DNA of 64,000 nucleotides from JAVBTT01 sp031556035 (GTDB taxonomy: Bacteria; Bacillota; Clostridia; Oscillospirales; UBA929): assembly GCA_031556035.1 (NCBI GenBank), contig JAVBTT010000004.1, positions 1 to 64,000 of the forward strand, given 5' to 3'. Of this stretch, positions 41,198 to 49,985 are shown piece after piece (position 1 is the first letter of the stretch; each line of letters begins with the position of its first letter). Position numbers and translations under genes: made by a program. Under the pieces are notes generated by a model. It saw only the letters and a program-made list of their open reading frames with translations. It ran no database searches and was not told where the DNA came from.

Positions 41198-42679
41198 CTA
41201 ATCCTCCCTGTAATGCGTCCCCACGCTCTCCGTTCGTGCGAGCGCCGCTTTGAACACCTCAAGCGCGGTGGTCGCCATATTGCGCGCCTCCCAGAACTCC
41301 TTGCCGAAGCCTCCCGCAGTGTCCAGCTCAGCCAAAAGCGCCTTCATGTCCTCCATGCCATCTTCCAGTCCCTTGCCTGTTCTGACCACATTGGCGTATC
41401 TGTCGCAGGCGCTTCTGACCAGTGTTTTAGCCGCTGGGGCGTCAAAGCCGACTTGGGCCGCCCCCTCCCCCGGAGCTTCAATCGGCCTGGAGCGTCTGCC
41501 GACGCCGCTTATGTCCAAGGCCGCCCTGCGCCCGAACACCAGGCACTCCAGCATTGAGTTGGACGCAAGCCTGTTCGCCCCGTGCACACCGGTGGACGCA
41601 GCCTCGCCCACAGCGTACAAGCCCGGCATGGACGTCCTCGACCACAGGTCGGCAGCGATCCCGCCCACCATATAGTGCTGCGCGGGTATCACTGGAATCC
41701 TGTCCCTGGATATATCTATTCCCCTGTTCATGCACTCCCGGAATATCGTCGGGAAACGCCTCTCCAGGAGGTCGCGGGGCTTGGCGGTTATGTCGATGTA
41801 TACGCAGCTCTCCCCGCTCTCCGCGAGCTCGCTGGTGATACCCCTCGCCACTATGTCCCTCGGCGCCAGCTCAGCGAGCGGGTGCCTTCCCTCCATAAAG
41901 CGCTCGCCCTTTGAGTTTACAAGCCTCCCGCCCTCTCCGCGCACCGCCTCGGAGATAAGAAACGAGCGGCCCGTCCGCGCCGGATCGTACAGCGAGGTCG
42001 GGTGGAACTGGATAAACTCCATCCCGCTCAGCCTCACTCCCGCTCGAACGCACGCGCCTATGCCGTCCCCTGTCGCCACCGACGGATTGGTGGAATGGCT
42101 GAATATCTGCCCGATGCCCCCCGTGCAGAGCACCACGCTGCCTGCGGGCTGCGCGTACACCTCGCTGCCGCGGCACAGCAACGCGCCGACGGCGCGCCCG
42201 CCTTCGGCGATAATATCAATAAACAGGGTATTGTCCCGGAAGGTTATATTGCTCCTGGAAAGCGCGATATGCGCCAACACCTTGACTGTCTCGCGCCCTG
42301 TCGCGTCCCCTCCGGCGTGAACGATCCGGTTGCGGTGGTGCCCGCCCTCGCGCGTTATCGCGAGATCCCCGTCCTCGTTCAGGTCAAACGGCACCCGCAT
42401 CTCAACAAGCTCCGCTATGTCGCGCGGGCCCTCGTCCACCAGCATCTTCACCGCCTCCGGGTCGCAAAGCCCCGCTCCGGCGGTCAGGGTGTCCTCATAG
42501 TGCTCGGCGGGAGTGTCCTCCTTGGAGATCGCGGCGGCTATTCCCCCCTGAGCCAGCCAGGAGTTACTGATGTCAACGCTCTCCTTGGTAACCACCAGCA
42601 CCTCCAGCTTCGGATCAATGTGCAGCGCCGCGTAAAGCCCGGCAATGCCGCCACCGATGATAAGCACATCGGTCATCAC
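41198..42679 (-). CDS. nadB: L-aspartate oxidase
   Basis: 493 residues. N-terminal FAD site IIGGGIAGLYAALHI, succinate-dehydrogenase-like core with QGGIAAA, EGGHHRNRIVHAGGDATG, then the substrate Arg region GANRLASNSMLECLVFGRRA and a C-terminal helical domain. It oxidises aspartate to iminoaspartate, passed on to NadA; in anaerobes fumarate is the likely acceptor. It overlaps nadA by 4 bases. Confidence 0.96.
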   Translation of the reverse strand: MMTDVLIIGGGIAGLYAALHIDPKLEVLVVTKESVDISNSWLAQGGIAAAISKEDTPAEHYEDTLTAGAGLCDPEAVKMLVDEGPRDIAELVEMRVPFDLNEDGDLAITREGGHHRNRIVHAGGDATGRETVKVLAHIALSRSNITFRDNTLFIDIIAEGGRAVGALLCRGSEVYAQPAGSVVLCTGGIGQIFSHSTNPSVATGDGIGACVRAGVRLSGMEFIQFHPTSLYDPARTGRSFLISEAVRGEGGRLVNSKGERFMEGRHPLAELAPRDIVARGITSELAESGESCVYIDITAKPRDLLERRFPTIFRECMNRGIDISRDRIPVIPAQHYMVGGIAADLWSRTSMPGLYAVGEAASTGVHGANRLASNSMLECLVFGRRAALDISGVGRRSRPIEAPGEGAAQVGFDAPAAKTLVRSACDRYANVVRTGKGLEDGMEDMKALLAELDTAGGFGKEFWEARNMATTALEVFKAALARTESVGTHYRED

Positions 42680-43584
42680 GCCACCTCAATCATGCGCTTG
42701 AGGCTCGCGCGGGCCGCGAGCATCTCCGCCTCGTCCAGCATGATGTTTTCCTCAAAGCGCTCAAGCGCGCGCTTAACATCATGCAGTGTTGTTTTTTTCA
42801 TATTCGGGCAGACAAACCTGTCCCTGAGCAGATATGTCTTTTTACCAGGCGCGGTAGCTCTGAGGCGCTCCACAACCCCGGTCTCGGTTCCGATTATGAA
42901 GCTCTCGCCGTCCGGGGCCGCCTCCACCGTCTTCAGTATATACGCCGTGCTCCCCACCCCGTCCGCCATGGCGACGACGGCGGGAGGGCACTCGGGATGG
43001 ACAAGCAGTCTGGCCTCGGTATGAGCGCTCTTCGCTGCGAGCACGTCTTTCTCGCTGACGGCATGGTGTATCGGGCAGTAGCCGCTGTGCGGGAAAACCT
43101 CTTTTTCCGGGACTCTGGACGCCACATACGCACCCAGGTTCTGATCGGGCACAAAGATAACCTGCTTTTGCGGCAGGCTGCGCACTATCCGCTCCGCCGA
43201 CGATGAGGTGCAGCAAATATCGCTGACAGCCTTGACAGCCGCGCTGGAGTTCACATAACACACCACCGCCGCGTCCGGGTGCTCGCGGCGAAGCCGCAGC
43301 ACATCCTCCGGCGTCACCATGTCCGCCATAGGGCAGCCAGCGTCAGGGGCGGGAAGCAGCACGGTCTTGTCCGGCGAAAGAATTTTGACCGACTCGGCCA
43401 TAAAGCGCACCCCACACAGCGCGATAACGTTTTGCTCCGCTAAGGAAGCGCGCTTGGCAAGCTCAAACGAATCCCCGACCACGTCCGCAATCTCCTGGAC
43501 ATCCATGGTCTGATAGTAGTGAGCTAAAATCAAAGCCTTCTTCTCATCGGCAATTTCGCGTATCTCTCTCTGAAGCTCGTTCAT
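42676..43584 (-). CDS. nadA: Quinolinate synthase
   Basis: 302 residues. It condenses iminoaspartate with DHAP to quinolinate on a [4Fe-4S] cluster. Family blocks are ILAHYYQTMDVQEIADVVGD, CGVRFMAESVKIL, MVTPEDV, HPECPP, GTETGVVERL and CPNMKKTTL, including the three cluster Cys. The length is that of the compact NadA group. First gene of nadABC; a large palindrome precedes it. Confidence 0.95.
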   Translation of the reverse strand: MNELQREIREIADEKKALILAHYYQTMDVQEIADVVGDSFELAKRASLAEQNVIALCGVRFMAESVKILSPDKTVLLPAPDAGCPMADMVTPEDVLRLRREHPDAAVVCYVNSSAAVKAVSDICCTSSSAERIVRSLPQKQVIFVPDQNLGAYVASRVPEKEVFPHSGYCPIHHAVSEKDVLAAKSAHTEARLLVHPECPPAVVAMADGVGSTAYILKTVEAAPDGESFIIGTETGVVERLRATAPGKKTYLLRDRFVCPNMKKTTLHDVKRALERFEENIMLDEAEMLAARASLKRMIEVA

Positions 43585-43611
43585 GTCCCGCTCCTAACTT
43601 CAATTCAACAA

Positions 43612-43655
43612 GGAGACAATATATTTTTCCCGGACGGGAAAAATATATTGTCTCC
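43612..43655 (-). terminator. Perfect hairpin between the CD1247-family gene and nadA
   Basis: GGAGACAATATATTTTTCCC is perfectly inverted around a short GC-rich centre. It sits 15 bases past the upstream gene's stop and 28 bases before nadA. It could end the upstream transcript or, having a TATATT core, serve as the nad operator; the sequence alone does not decide. Confidence 0.55.
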
Positions 43656-43669
43656 AGTCAGCTTATAAA

Positions 43670-44194
43670 TCAGTCGTCCTTCTCGTCCCCATCGGCTTCC
43701 CCGCAATTATTGCCGTGGTCATGTCCGCAGCCGCAGCAGCCGCAGCCTGAATCCAGCTCCAGCTGTGCCTTGCAGCTCGGACAGGTTATAATGTCGCTGT
43801 CCAGCTCGTCCTCGTCGATGAGTATCTCGCCCTGGCAGGCCGGACAGACAAGCTGATAGATGACCGGCTCTTCCCCGTCATCGTCATCGTCTTCCTCGTC
43901 ATCCTCTCCGCCGCCTTCATGCCGGAACATGCGTATATTGTCCTTCTCCCCCGAATCCAGGCCAATGTCCTGAAATCCCTCAAGCTCGTCGGCCAAATCG
44001 TCAAATTCCTCGTAAAGGTCGTCAAGCTGCTCCTCTACCGACGCAACGGACTCCTCAAGCTCGCCAAGCGCGGACGCCATCTCCTCGACAACATCAATAA
44101 GCGCCGCTATCAGCTTGCCCTCGCTGTTCGAAAGGTCCGGATTCAGGCCGTCGGCCAACCCCTTGAGATACCCAAGCTTTTGCATATAATTCAT
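43670..44194 (-). CDS. CD1247 N-terminal family protein with zinc ribbon
   Basis: 174 residues from the ATG at 44194 (MNYMQKLGYLKGLADGL), preceded by AAAGGGTAAGG; an upstream ATG at 44248 overlaps efp and is rejected. An N-terminal helical domain (about 1-75) is followed by a long acidic linker (Asp/Glu runs), a zinc-ribbon-like CPACQ...CPSCK pair (about 116-140) and a His/Cys-rich tail CGCCGCGHDHG. This family is found in clostridia next to efp. The function is unknown. It lies 10 bases downstream of efp. Confidence 0.75.
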   Translation of the reverse strand: MNYMQKLGYLKGLADGLNPDLSNSEGKLIAALIDVVEEMASALGELEESVASVEEQLDDLYEEFDDLADELEGFQDIGLDSGEKDNIRMFRHEGGGEDDEEDDDDDGEEPVIYQLVCPACQGEILIDEDELDSDIITCPSCKAQLELDSGCGCCGCGHDHGNNCGEADGDEKDD

Positions 44195-44204
44195 AATCAA
44201 CGCC

Positions 44205-44768
44205 TTACCCTTTCGCCCGCTCAAGATACTCCCCTGTACGGGTATCAATCCGGATCATGTCACCCTCGTTGATGAACAGCGGCACCCTAACCACCGCTCC
44301 CGTCTCAACAGTAGCGGGTTTAAGCACATTTGTGGCGGTATCGCCCCGGAAGCCCGGATCCGTCTGCGTTATCTCCAGCTCGACAAAAGTCGGGGGCTCG
44401 ACGCCAAATACGCTGCCCTTGTAAGACAGCACCTTGCACACCATGTTCTCTTTGACGAAGTCAAAGCCCGAGCCCAGTGTGCCGCGCCCTATCGGCATCT
44501 GCTCATATGTCTCGTTGTCCATAAAATAGTACAAGTCCCCGTCGGCGTACAGGTATTGCATGTCGCGTCGGTCAACAAAGGCGTTCTCAAACTTGTCGGA
44601 CGGGTTGAAGGTTCTTTCGGTCACGCCGCCGGTTATGACATTTTTCATCTTTACGCGAACAAACGCCGCACCTTTCCCGGGCTTTACATGTTGGAACTCC
44701 ATTATCTGAAGTACCTGTCCGTCCATTTCAAATGTTACGCCGTTGCGAAAATCTCCTGCTGAAACCAT
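44205..44768 (-). CDS. efp: Translation elongation factor P
   Basis: 187 residues. Three beta-barrel (KOW/OB) domains. The modification loop is HVKPGKGAAFVRVK with Lys32, and the C-terminal signature includes DPGFRGDT and INEGDMIRIDTRTGEYLER. EF-P rescues ribosomes stalled on polyproline. Promoter at 44803-44831. Confidence 0.96.
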   Translation of the reverse strand: MVSAGDFRNGVTFEMDGQVLQIMEFQHVKPGKGAAFVRVKMKNVITGGVTERTFNPSDKFENAFVDRRDMQYLYADGDLYYFMDNETYEQMPIGRGTLGSGFDFVKENMVCKVLSYKGSVFGVEPPTFVELEITQTDPGFRGDTATNVLKPATVETGAVVRVPLFINEGDMIRIDTRTGEYLERAKG

Positions 44769-44802
44769 ATCCGTTCATCTCCATCGATCAGTATCGGGGT
44801 AT

Positions 44803-44831
44803 ATTTTATAATATTATTGCTCAAAGCACAA
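44803..44831 (-). promoter_or_regulatory. Promoter of efp
   Basis: On the minus strand: TTGTGC, 17-base spacer, TAAAAT, in AT-rich intergenic sequence. Confidence 0.55.
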
Positions 44832-44900
44832 GAAAAAAATAATATTTCGTTTTTTTTGTATTTAAACCTGTTTTTCATACGAAAGACAACAATCCGCCAG

Positions 44901-45770
44901 TCACAGCTCGCCCGCGCGCTTAACAATATAGTCCTTGAGCCATGGCCCGGCCTCCGGGTGCTCCAGGGCGTACTCAATTACCGCCTCGAGGTAGCCCTGC
45001 AGGTTTCCCGTGTCAAATCTCCGTCCCTCGAATTCGACAGCAAGCACCGTTTCCCTGGAGCACAGCGCGTTGATGCCGTCCGTAAGCTGCACCTCCCCGC
45101 CATAGCCCGCCGGAATATTCTCCAGTATGTCAAATATACCTGGCGTCAATACATAGCGCCCCAATATGGCGAAATTTGAAAAAATCTGCTCCGGGCGGGG
45201 CTTCTCTATAAGCGCGGATACATCGTACACGTTGTCCGCCCGGTGCGCGACCTTCAGCGAACAGTACTTGCCGATAGCCTCATAGGATACCCTCTGCACC
45301 CCGACGCATGCCGCGCCGTACTTCTCGGTTACGTTAACCAGCTGCCTCGTAACAGGGGTATCCGAGCGCATGATATCGTCCCCCAGCATTACGACAAACG
45401 GCTCGTCCCCTATAAAGCGCTTGGCGCGCCATATCGCGTGTCCGAGCCCTCTGGTCTCCTTCTGCCTGACGTAAAAAATATTGGCCAGATCGGCTGTCCG
45501 GCGCAACATCTCGACCTCCGCCGTCTTGCCCGCCCTGCCAAGATGCTGCTCCAGCTCCGGGTGGTAGTCAAAATAGTCATCCATCGCGCTCTTGGCGCGG
45601 TTGGTGACCACCAGTATGTCCTCTATCCCGGAGGCGACCGCCTCCTCAATTATCAGCTGGATTGAGGGCTTATCCACCACCGGCAGCATTTCCTTCGGCA
45701 CCGTCTTGGTGGCCGGCAGCATCCTGGTACCGAGTCCGGCGGCCGGTATGACGGCCTTGGTAACTTTCAA
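44901..45770 (-). CDS. galU: UTP-glucose-1-phosphate uridylyltransferase
   Basis: 289 residues from a TTG at 45770, which lies about 8 bases after GGAG and gives the family start M-KVTKAVIPAAGLGTRM; an ATG at 45785 has no ribosome-binding site. The nucleotidyltransferase motif KTVPKEMLPVVDKP and the loop VMLGDDIM are present, and GYGGEVQLTDGINAL lies in the C-terminal part. It makes UDP-glucose for glycans and cell-wall polymers. Single-gene unit. Confidence 0.93.
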   Translation of the reverse strand: MKVTKAVIPAAGLGTRMLPATKTVPKEMLPVVDKPSIQLIIEEAVASGIEDILVVTNRAKSAMDDYFDYHPELEQHLGRAGKTAEVEMLRRTADLANIFYVRQKETRGLGHAIWRAKRFIGDEPFVVMLGDDIMRSDTPVTRQLVNVTEKYGAACVGVQRVSYEAIGKYCSLKVAHRADNVYDVSALIEKPRPEQIFSNFAILGRYVLTPGIFDILENIPAGYGGEVQLTDGINALCSRETVLAVEFEGRRFDTGNLQGYLEAVIEYALEHPEAGPWLKDYIVKRAGEL

Positions 45771-45792
45771 ACCAAACCACTCCATAACCAAA

Positions 45793-45832
45793 CAAAAATG
45801 CAGACCGCGCGGAGGCTCTTTCCTCCGCGCGG
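45793..45832 (-). terminator. Terminator of the dusB-sigma-anti-sigma operon
   Basis: CCGCGCGGAGG pairs perfectly with CCTCCGCGCGG over a 6-base loop; on the minus strand it is followed by TCTGCATTTTTG. Confidence 0.75.
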
Positions 45833-45847
45833 CCTATTCTATCATGT

Positions 45848-46711
45848 TTATTTGGAAAAAACAACTACCCCCTGCTCAGCCTCCGGGTCAATGCGCTCGC
45901 TGTCCTCCAAAAACGCGCCGCCGCTCGCGGCGGTGTATGTCTCAAACTTCTCGGCGGGCAAAAGCACATACAGGAGCCCGTTTCCCTCAACGACCTCAAA
46001 GCCCTCAAGTTCCTCCGGAATATCCCCTTCCGCAAGCATGATGCCCATATACTTGCCGTCCCCCGGCATATCAATATCCATGGCAGCCCCGAGCTCATTG
46101 GCAGAGAACCCTTCGCTATTCACGGCAAAAGTTCCGGACGGCTCAGGCGAAGCCTCAGCGGAAGCCTGCCCCGTCATCTGCGCGTTTCCCGCATCGTCCG
46201 CAGTCTCCGCTCCTTTAGCGCTGGAATCGGATGTGGTATTCGCTTCAAGCTCATCCTCCGGTTCCGCCGTTGGCTGCGGGGCCATGGAGGCCTCCGGCGG
46301 CGCCATCTGAACTGAGTCAAAATAGGAATAGGACGCCCCGTAATCTGTTTCCTCTCTGGAGGATATCCCTCCAAAGGTCGGCGGGCCTCCGGAATCCTTT
46401 GACTGGGAAAACAGTATAATCAGCGCGACGCAGGCCGCGGCGACCGTAAGGCTCCCCGGCATAAAGCGCCGCCACGACTTCTTCTCCGACGGCTCAAGGG
46501 AGAGCTTGTACTTTATTCCAGGGGCCAGAGTATCCGGAGGCTCGGCCTCCATTTGCGAAAACGCCGCGCTCATTGCCCCGGCCGCCTCAGCGCGTCTGCG
46601 GCAGTCTGGACAGCTCTCAAGATGAGCCCTCAGGCTCTCGTTTTCTTCCTCGGTGAGAAGCCCGTCAACCGACAGATTGGCAAGCTCGATGTAGTTTTCA
46701 CAGTCCCGCAA
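45848..46711 (-). CDS. Zinc-binding anti-sigma factor, membrane-bound
   Basis: 287 residues. An N-terminal zf-HC2 (ZAS) domain with His30, Cys34 and Cys37 in AHLESCPDC binds the partner sigma factor. One transmembrane helix lies at about 85-105. The extracytoplasmic part is a long Ser/Pro/Glu-rich linker and a C-terminal globular region with GDGKYMGIMLAEGDIP. It starts 7 bases after the ECF sigma gene, the classical pairing for release of sigma by envelope signals. The sensing domain is not one I recognise. Confidence 0.85.
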   Translation of the reverse strand: MRDCENYIELANLSVDGLLTEEENESLRAHLESCPDCRRRAEAAGAMSAAFSQMEAEPPDTLAPGIKYKLSLEPSEKKSWRRFMPGSLTVAAACVALIILFSQSKDSGGPPTFGGISSREETDYGASYSYFDSVQMAPPEASMAPQPTAEPEDELEANTTSDSSAKGAETADDAGNAQMTGQASAEASPEPSGTFAVNSEGFSANELGAAMDIDMPGDGKYMGIMLAEGDIPEELEGFEVVEGNGLLYVLLPAEKFETYTAASGGAFLEDSERIDPEAEQGVVVFSK

Positions 46712-46718
46712 GGCCTCT

Positions 46719-47327
46719 TCACCTTCCCTTCGATTTCTTAGACGATCCGCCCTGCGGAAAGTTCCCCTCTTTTATCAAAAGCAGACGCAAGGTTTCGCGA
46801 GCCCTGGCAATCCGGCTCTTCACGGTGCCCTCCTCTATGTCAAGCGCCTGAGCTATCTCCGCGTAGCTCAGGCCGGACGCCTCCCTCAGCGCGAGCACCT
46901 GCCTGTGCTCCGGGGACAGCCTTTTCATGCCCTCCCGCACCGCCTCGGCCAGCGCCGCCCTCTCGCTTGCGCTTTCCGGGCTGTAGCGGAGGTCGGGCAC
47001 CTCAAGAACCGCCTCCCCGTCCTCGGTGTCTATCACAAGACTCTGCTCGTGTCTGCGCCTTCGGGACTCCTTCCTCACATAGTCTATGCATATGTTGTTT
47101 TCAACCCTGAAAAGCCATGTGGAAAACGAGGCGTTCCCCTGAAAACCTGAAAGGGTGCGGAACACACGCAAAAATGTCTCCTGGGAGACATCAAAGGCGT
47201 CCTCAGGATTTCCCAGGAAGCGCAGAGCAACATTGTACACCTGCCTCTCGTACAGGCGCACAAGCTTGTCAAACGCGTCCAAATCCCCCTGACGCGCACT
47301 CTCGATAAGAGCCTCCTCCAATCCCAC
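46719..47327 (-). CDS. ECF-type RNA polymerase sigma factor (SigW-like)
   Basis: 202 residues. Region 2 (about 20-90) contains YNVALRFLGNPEDAFDVSQE, TFLRVF and FSTWLFRVENNICIDYVRK; region 4 (about 140-190) contains LSPEHRQVLALREASGLSYA and EIAQALDIEEGTVKSRIARA. The cognate anti-sigma gene follows directly. It lies 5 bases downstream of dusB, so basal expression may come from the dusB promoter. No autoregulatory ECF promoter is evident. Confidence 0.9.
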   Translation of the reverse strand: MGLEEALIESARQGDLDAFDKLVRLYERQVYNVALRFLGNPEDAFDVSQETFLRVFRTLSGFQGNASFSTWLFRVENNICIDYVRKESRRRRHEQSLVIDTEDGEAVLEVPDLRYSPESASERAALAEAVREGMKRLSPEHRQVLALREASGLSYAEIAQALDIEEGTVKSRIARARETLRLLLIKEGNFPQGGSSKKSKGR

Positions 47328-47332
47328 ACCCC

Positions 47333-48304
47333 CTAAGCTCCCGAAACATTCCGCTCCAGTATATCACTTATGCGTCTCTCTATATCGTCCAGGGTCTCAA
47401 TTCTCATTATCTCGCCGCGCAGCCTCGCCGCGCCCGGCACTCCGCGCAGATACCAACTCAGGTGCCGCCTGGCCTCAAGGCAGGCGACGCGCTCGCCCTT
47501 GTCGGAGCAGGCCATACCAAACTGCCTCTTAGCGGTCTCCAGCCTTTCGCGCAGCGGAGGAGCGGTGTTCGTCTCCCGTCCGTCAAGCGCCTCGGCTATC
47601 CGCCTCAGCATCCAGGGATCGCCGAACGCCGCCCTTCCCACCATGTACATATCCGCTCCGGTGACCGCCCTGCAAAGCAGAGCGGATTCGGGTGAAAAAA
47701 TATCCCCGTTCGCGATAACCGGGACTCCGACCGCCTTTTTGACCTCGCGTATGATCTCCCAGTCTGCCCTGCCCGAGTACATTTGCGTCCTCGTGCGCCC
47801 GTGAACGCACAGCGCCGACGCACCCGCCGCCTCAATCCCGAGGGCGAAATCCACCGCGTTGACGCTGCCGGAGTCCCAGCCCTTCCTGAACTTGACCGTC
47901 ACGGGACGGGGGGAAGCGTCCACCACCCGGCGGACTATTTCCGCGGCCTTTTCCGGGCTTTTCATAAGAGCGCAGCCGTCCCCCGAGGAGACGATTTTGG
48001 GGGTAGGGCAGCCCATATTGATATCGATTATGTCCGCGTGTTCCGAGGCAATCACGGCAGCCTCCGCCATACAGCCCGGATCCGACCCGAAAAGCTGCAC
48101 CGCCGCCGGGTGCTCGCCGGGGGAAAGCCTCATAAGCGCCGGAGTCTTTTTGTCTTTGTAGCACAGGGCCTTCGAGCTCACCATCTCGGTAACGGTATAG
48201 ACACCGGCTACCTCGCGGCACACGGCCCTGAAGGCCGGGTCCGTGACGCCCGCCATAGGGGCAAGCGCCACACCAGACAATATCTCGACTTCCCCGACTC
48301 TCAA
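47333..48304 (-). CDS. dusB: tRNA-dihydrouridine synthase
   Basis: 323 residues. FMN-dependent TIM barrel: LAPMAGVTDPAFRAVC, INMGCPTPKIVSSGDGCALM with the catalytic Cys in GDGCALM, VTVKFRKGWD, CVHGRTRTQMY and VIANGDI. It reduces uridines in the tRNA D-loop. First gene of an operon with an ECF sigma factor and its anti-sigma factor. Confidence 0.94.
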   Translation of the reverse strand: MRVGEVEILSGVALAPMAGVTDPAFRAVCREVAGVYTVTEMVSSKALCYKDKKTPALMRLSPGEHPAAVQLFGSDPGCMAEAAVIASEHADIIDINMGCPTPKIVSSGDGCALMKSPEKAAEIVRRVVDASPRPVTVKFRKGWDSGSVNAVDFALGIEAAGASALCVHGRTRTQMYSGRADWEIIREVKKAVGVPVIANGDIFSPESALLCRAVTGADMYMVGRAAFGDPWMLRRIAEALDGRETNTAPPLRERLETAKRQFGMACSDKGERVACLEARRHLSWYLRGVPGAARLRGEIMRIETLDDIERRISDILERNVSGA

Positions 48305-48340
48305 AGCTCAAAGACCCCCGATTTGGTTATATGAGGTATT

Positions 48341-48369
48341 AGTATAACACATGATCAGTTTACGCGCAA
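48341..48369 (-). promoter_or_regulatory. Promoter of the dusB operon
   Basis: On the minus strand: TTGCGC, 17-base spacer, TATACT. Confidence 0.6.
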
Positions 48370-48380
48370 GCGTGTGTACA

Positions 48381-49766
48381 CTAAGGCTCATCCGACAGCA
48401 CGGACTCCAGGTTCCAGCTCCTCCAGTCCAGGGCTTCCCTCTTAAACGGCGCCAGCTCCTCATAGTAGGCAACATCAAAGTTCTCCAGACGGCCGGACGC
48501 GTAGGCGCTGTAATTATAGGTTCTTATGATGGCGTTTATGTTCATAAAATTGCAAAGCAGAAGCCCCGAAACAAACACTCCGCAAAACCATGGGAACGTC
48601 CTGAACTCCGGCTTCAGCGACTTTACGGCGCAGCAAACCGTCAGCACCGCTATCCCCGCCTCGGCTGTAAGCGTCAGCACCCTTAGCGTAGTGAGACCGT
48701 ACGCGCCAATATAGAGCAGCATGCGGTACACCGCCGATGCCAGCATAACCGCCGTCTCACACATTATCAGCAGTGAAAAAAACCTCACCGGTCTCCCCTC
48801 GCCCGATCCCCTCCCCTTCATCAGGTAGATGGAGAGCTGCGCCAGCAGCATGTTCAGCGCCGCAACAAATGTGAGCTCAAAGAAGCCCCTTCTGGCATAC
48901 TCGGAGTAGGTTACCCCCGCGTCCAGATGCCCGAAAAGGTAGGTGAACTGGATTACCGCAAACATGGCGTACAGAGCCGAAAGCGGAATCAGGCCGCCCA
49001 GGAGATAGGCCCTGTTTACCGAGCCGTCCCTCTTGGGCAGCACGGCGGGGCTTGCGTCCGCCATATTTCCGGAGCGCAGCGAGTACAGCCACGAATAGAG
49101 CAGCAGCGCCGGAACGAGGCCTATCAACAGCCTCAGCAGCACAACCGCCCAGTCTCCATAGCTCATTGCCTCCGCGACGCGACGCGCGACACCTCTGAAC
49201 ACAGGGTCAGCCGATGACAGCAGAAATACGATTATGCCAAGCACCGGAGCAGCGACCGCAAAACCTGCTATAAACGGCAGGGCGCGGCGCACCTTTGTGG
49301 AGCGCAGGGCTCCGAATGCCCTGCCCGCCCTCGCGAACGGCAGGACAATACAGGACACCATAAGATCAAGCAGAAACACAGGGCGCGTCGCGGGATAACG
49401 CCTGTTTCCCGCGCATATCAGGCAGGCCGCCGAAAACAGCGCCGACAGCGCAGCCACATCGACTCTCAAAAGCCACTCCGGCAGGCTGAAAAGCGCCGGA
49501 GCCAGGAAGATAAGCGCGACCGGAGCAAACAAAACAAGACTTTTCCCGCGGACAGGCAGATACCAGGCCGTCGCCGCGAGCAGGGCAAGACCAAGCAGCG
49601 CAAAGCTGAGCCCCCGGTGCTGCGTGTAAAACAGCGTTTCTACAAGCAGATAACCCGCCAGCCACGCCATAGGTAGAAGCAGCCTGTCCCTGCCTGTATA
49701 GATCACCGCGTCCGCCGGCATGGAAGTCCCGTTTGAAGGCGGCGCCTCATTATAATCCTTCTCCAT
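48381..49766 (-). CDS. DUF4153/DUF4173 family polytopic membrane protein
   Basis: 461 residues from the ATG at 49766, which follows GGGAGGGCAAGG and lies inside the tail of the XRE gene. About 11-12 hydrophobic helices. The family pattern YLFGHLDAGVTYSEYARRGF, followed by FELTFVAALNML, is near 280-310, and the C-terminus is a soluble segment ending LESVLSDEP. Function unknown. It is downstream of a DUF2975/XRE pair, a module seen in Firmicutes that probably regulates an envelope property. Confidence 0.75.
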   Translation of the reverse strand: MEKDYNEAPPSNGTSMPADAVIYTGRDRLLLPMAWLAGYLLVETLFYTQHRGLSFALLGLALLAATAWYLPVRGKSLVLFAPVALIFLAPALFSLPEWLLRVDVAALSALFSAACLICAGNRRYPATRPVFLLDLMVSCIVLPFARAGRAFGALRSTKVRRALPFIAGFAVAAPVLGIIVFLLSSADPVFRGVARRVAEAMSYGDWAVVLLRLLIGLVPALLLYSWLYSLRSGNMADASPAVLPKRDGSVNRAYLLGGLIPLSALYAMFAVIQFTYLFGHLDAGVTYSEYARRGFFELTFVAALNMLLAQLSIYLMKGRGSGEGRPVRFFSLLIMCETAVMLASAVYRMLLYIGAYGLTTLRVLTLTAEAGIAVLTVCCAVKSLKPEFRTFPWFCGVFVSGLLLCNFMNINAIIRTYNYSAYASGRLENFDVAYYEELAPFKREALDWRSWNLESVLSDEP

Positions 49767-49977
49767 CTTCCTTGCCCTCCCTGTATTCCAAAATATCTCC
49801 CGGCTGGCAGTCAAGAGCCCTGCACAGAGCGCTCAGGGTTGAAAACCTAATCGCCCGGGCGTGGTTGTTTTTCAGCACCGAGAGGTTGGCCAGCGTTAAG
49901 TCCACCCTGGACGCCAGCTCGTTAAGGCTCATTTTGCGCACCGCCATCACGACATCGAGATTTACGATTATCGGCAT
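49750..49977 (-). CDS. Small XRE/Cro-CI type regulator (YozG-like)
   Basis: 75 residues, almost all helix-turn-helix: MPIIVNLDVVMAVRKMSLNE, LASRVDLTLANLSVLKN, then FSTLSALCRALDCQPGDILE. This short form typically pairs with DUF2975 membrane proteins, and the gene starts 8 bases after one. An inverted repeat upstream of the operon promoter (50962-50978) is a candidate binding site. Confidence 0.85.
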   Translation of the reverse strand: MPIIVNLDVVMAVRKMSLNELASRVDLTLANLSVLKNNHARAIRFSTLSALCRALDCQPGDILEYREGKEDGEGL

Positions 49978-49985
49978 GGCTTCAC

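Noticed and set aside
43612..43655. Firm assignment of the palindrome as a NadR/NiaR operator
   Set aside because: The sequence does not match the operator consensus I recall for that repressor, and its place just after the upstream stop codon equally fits a terminator.
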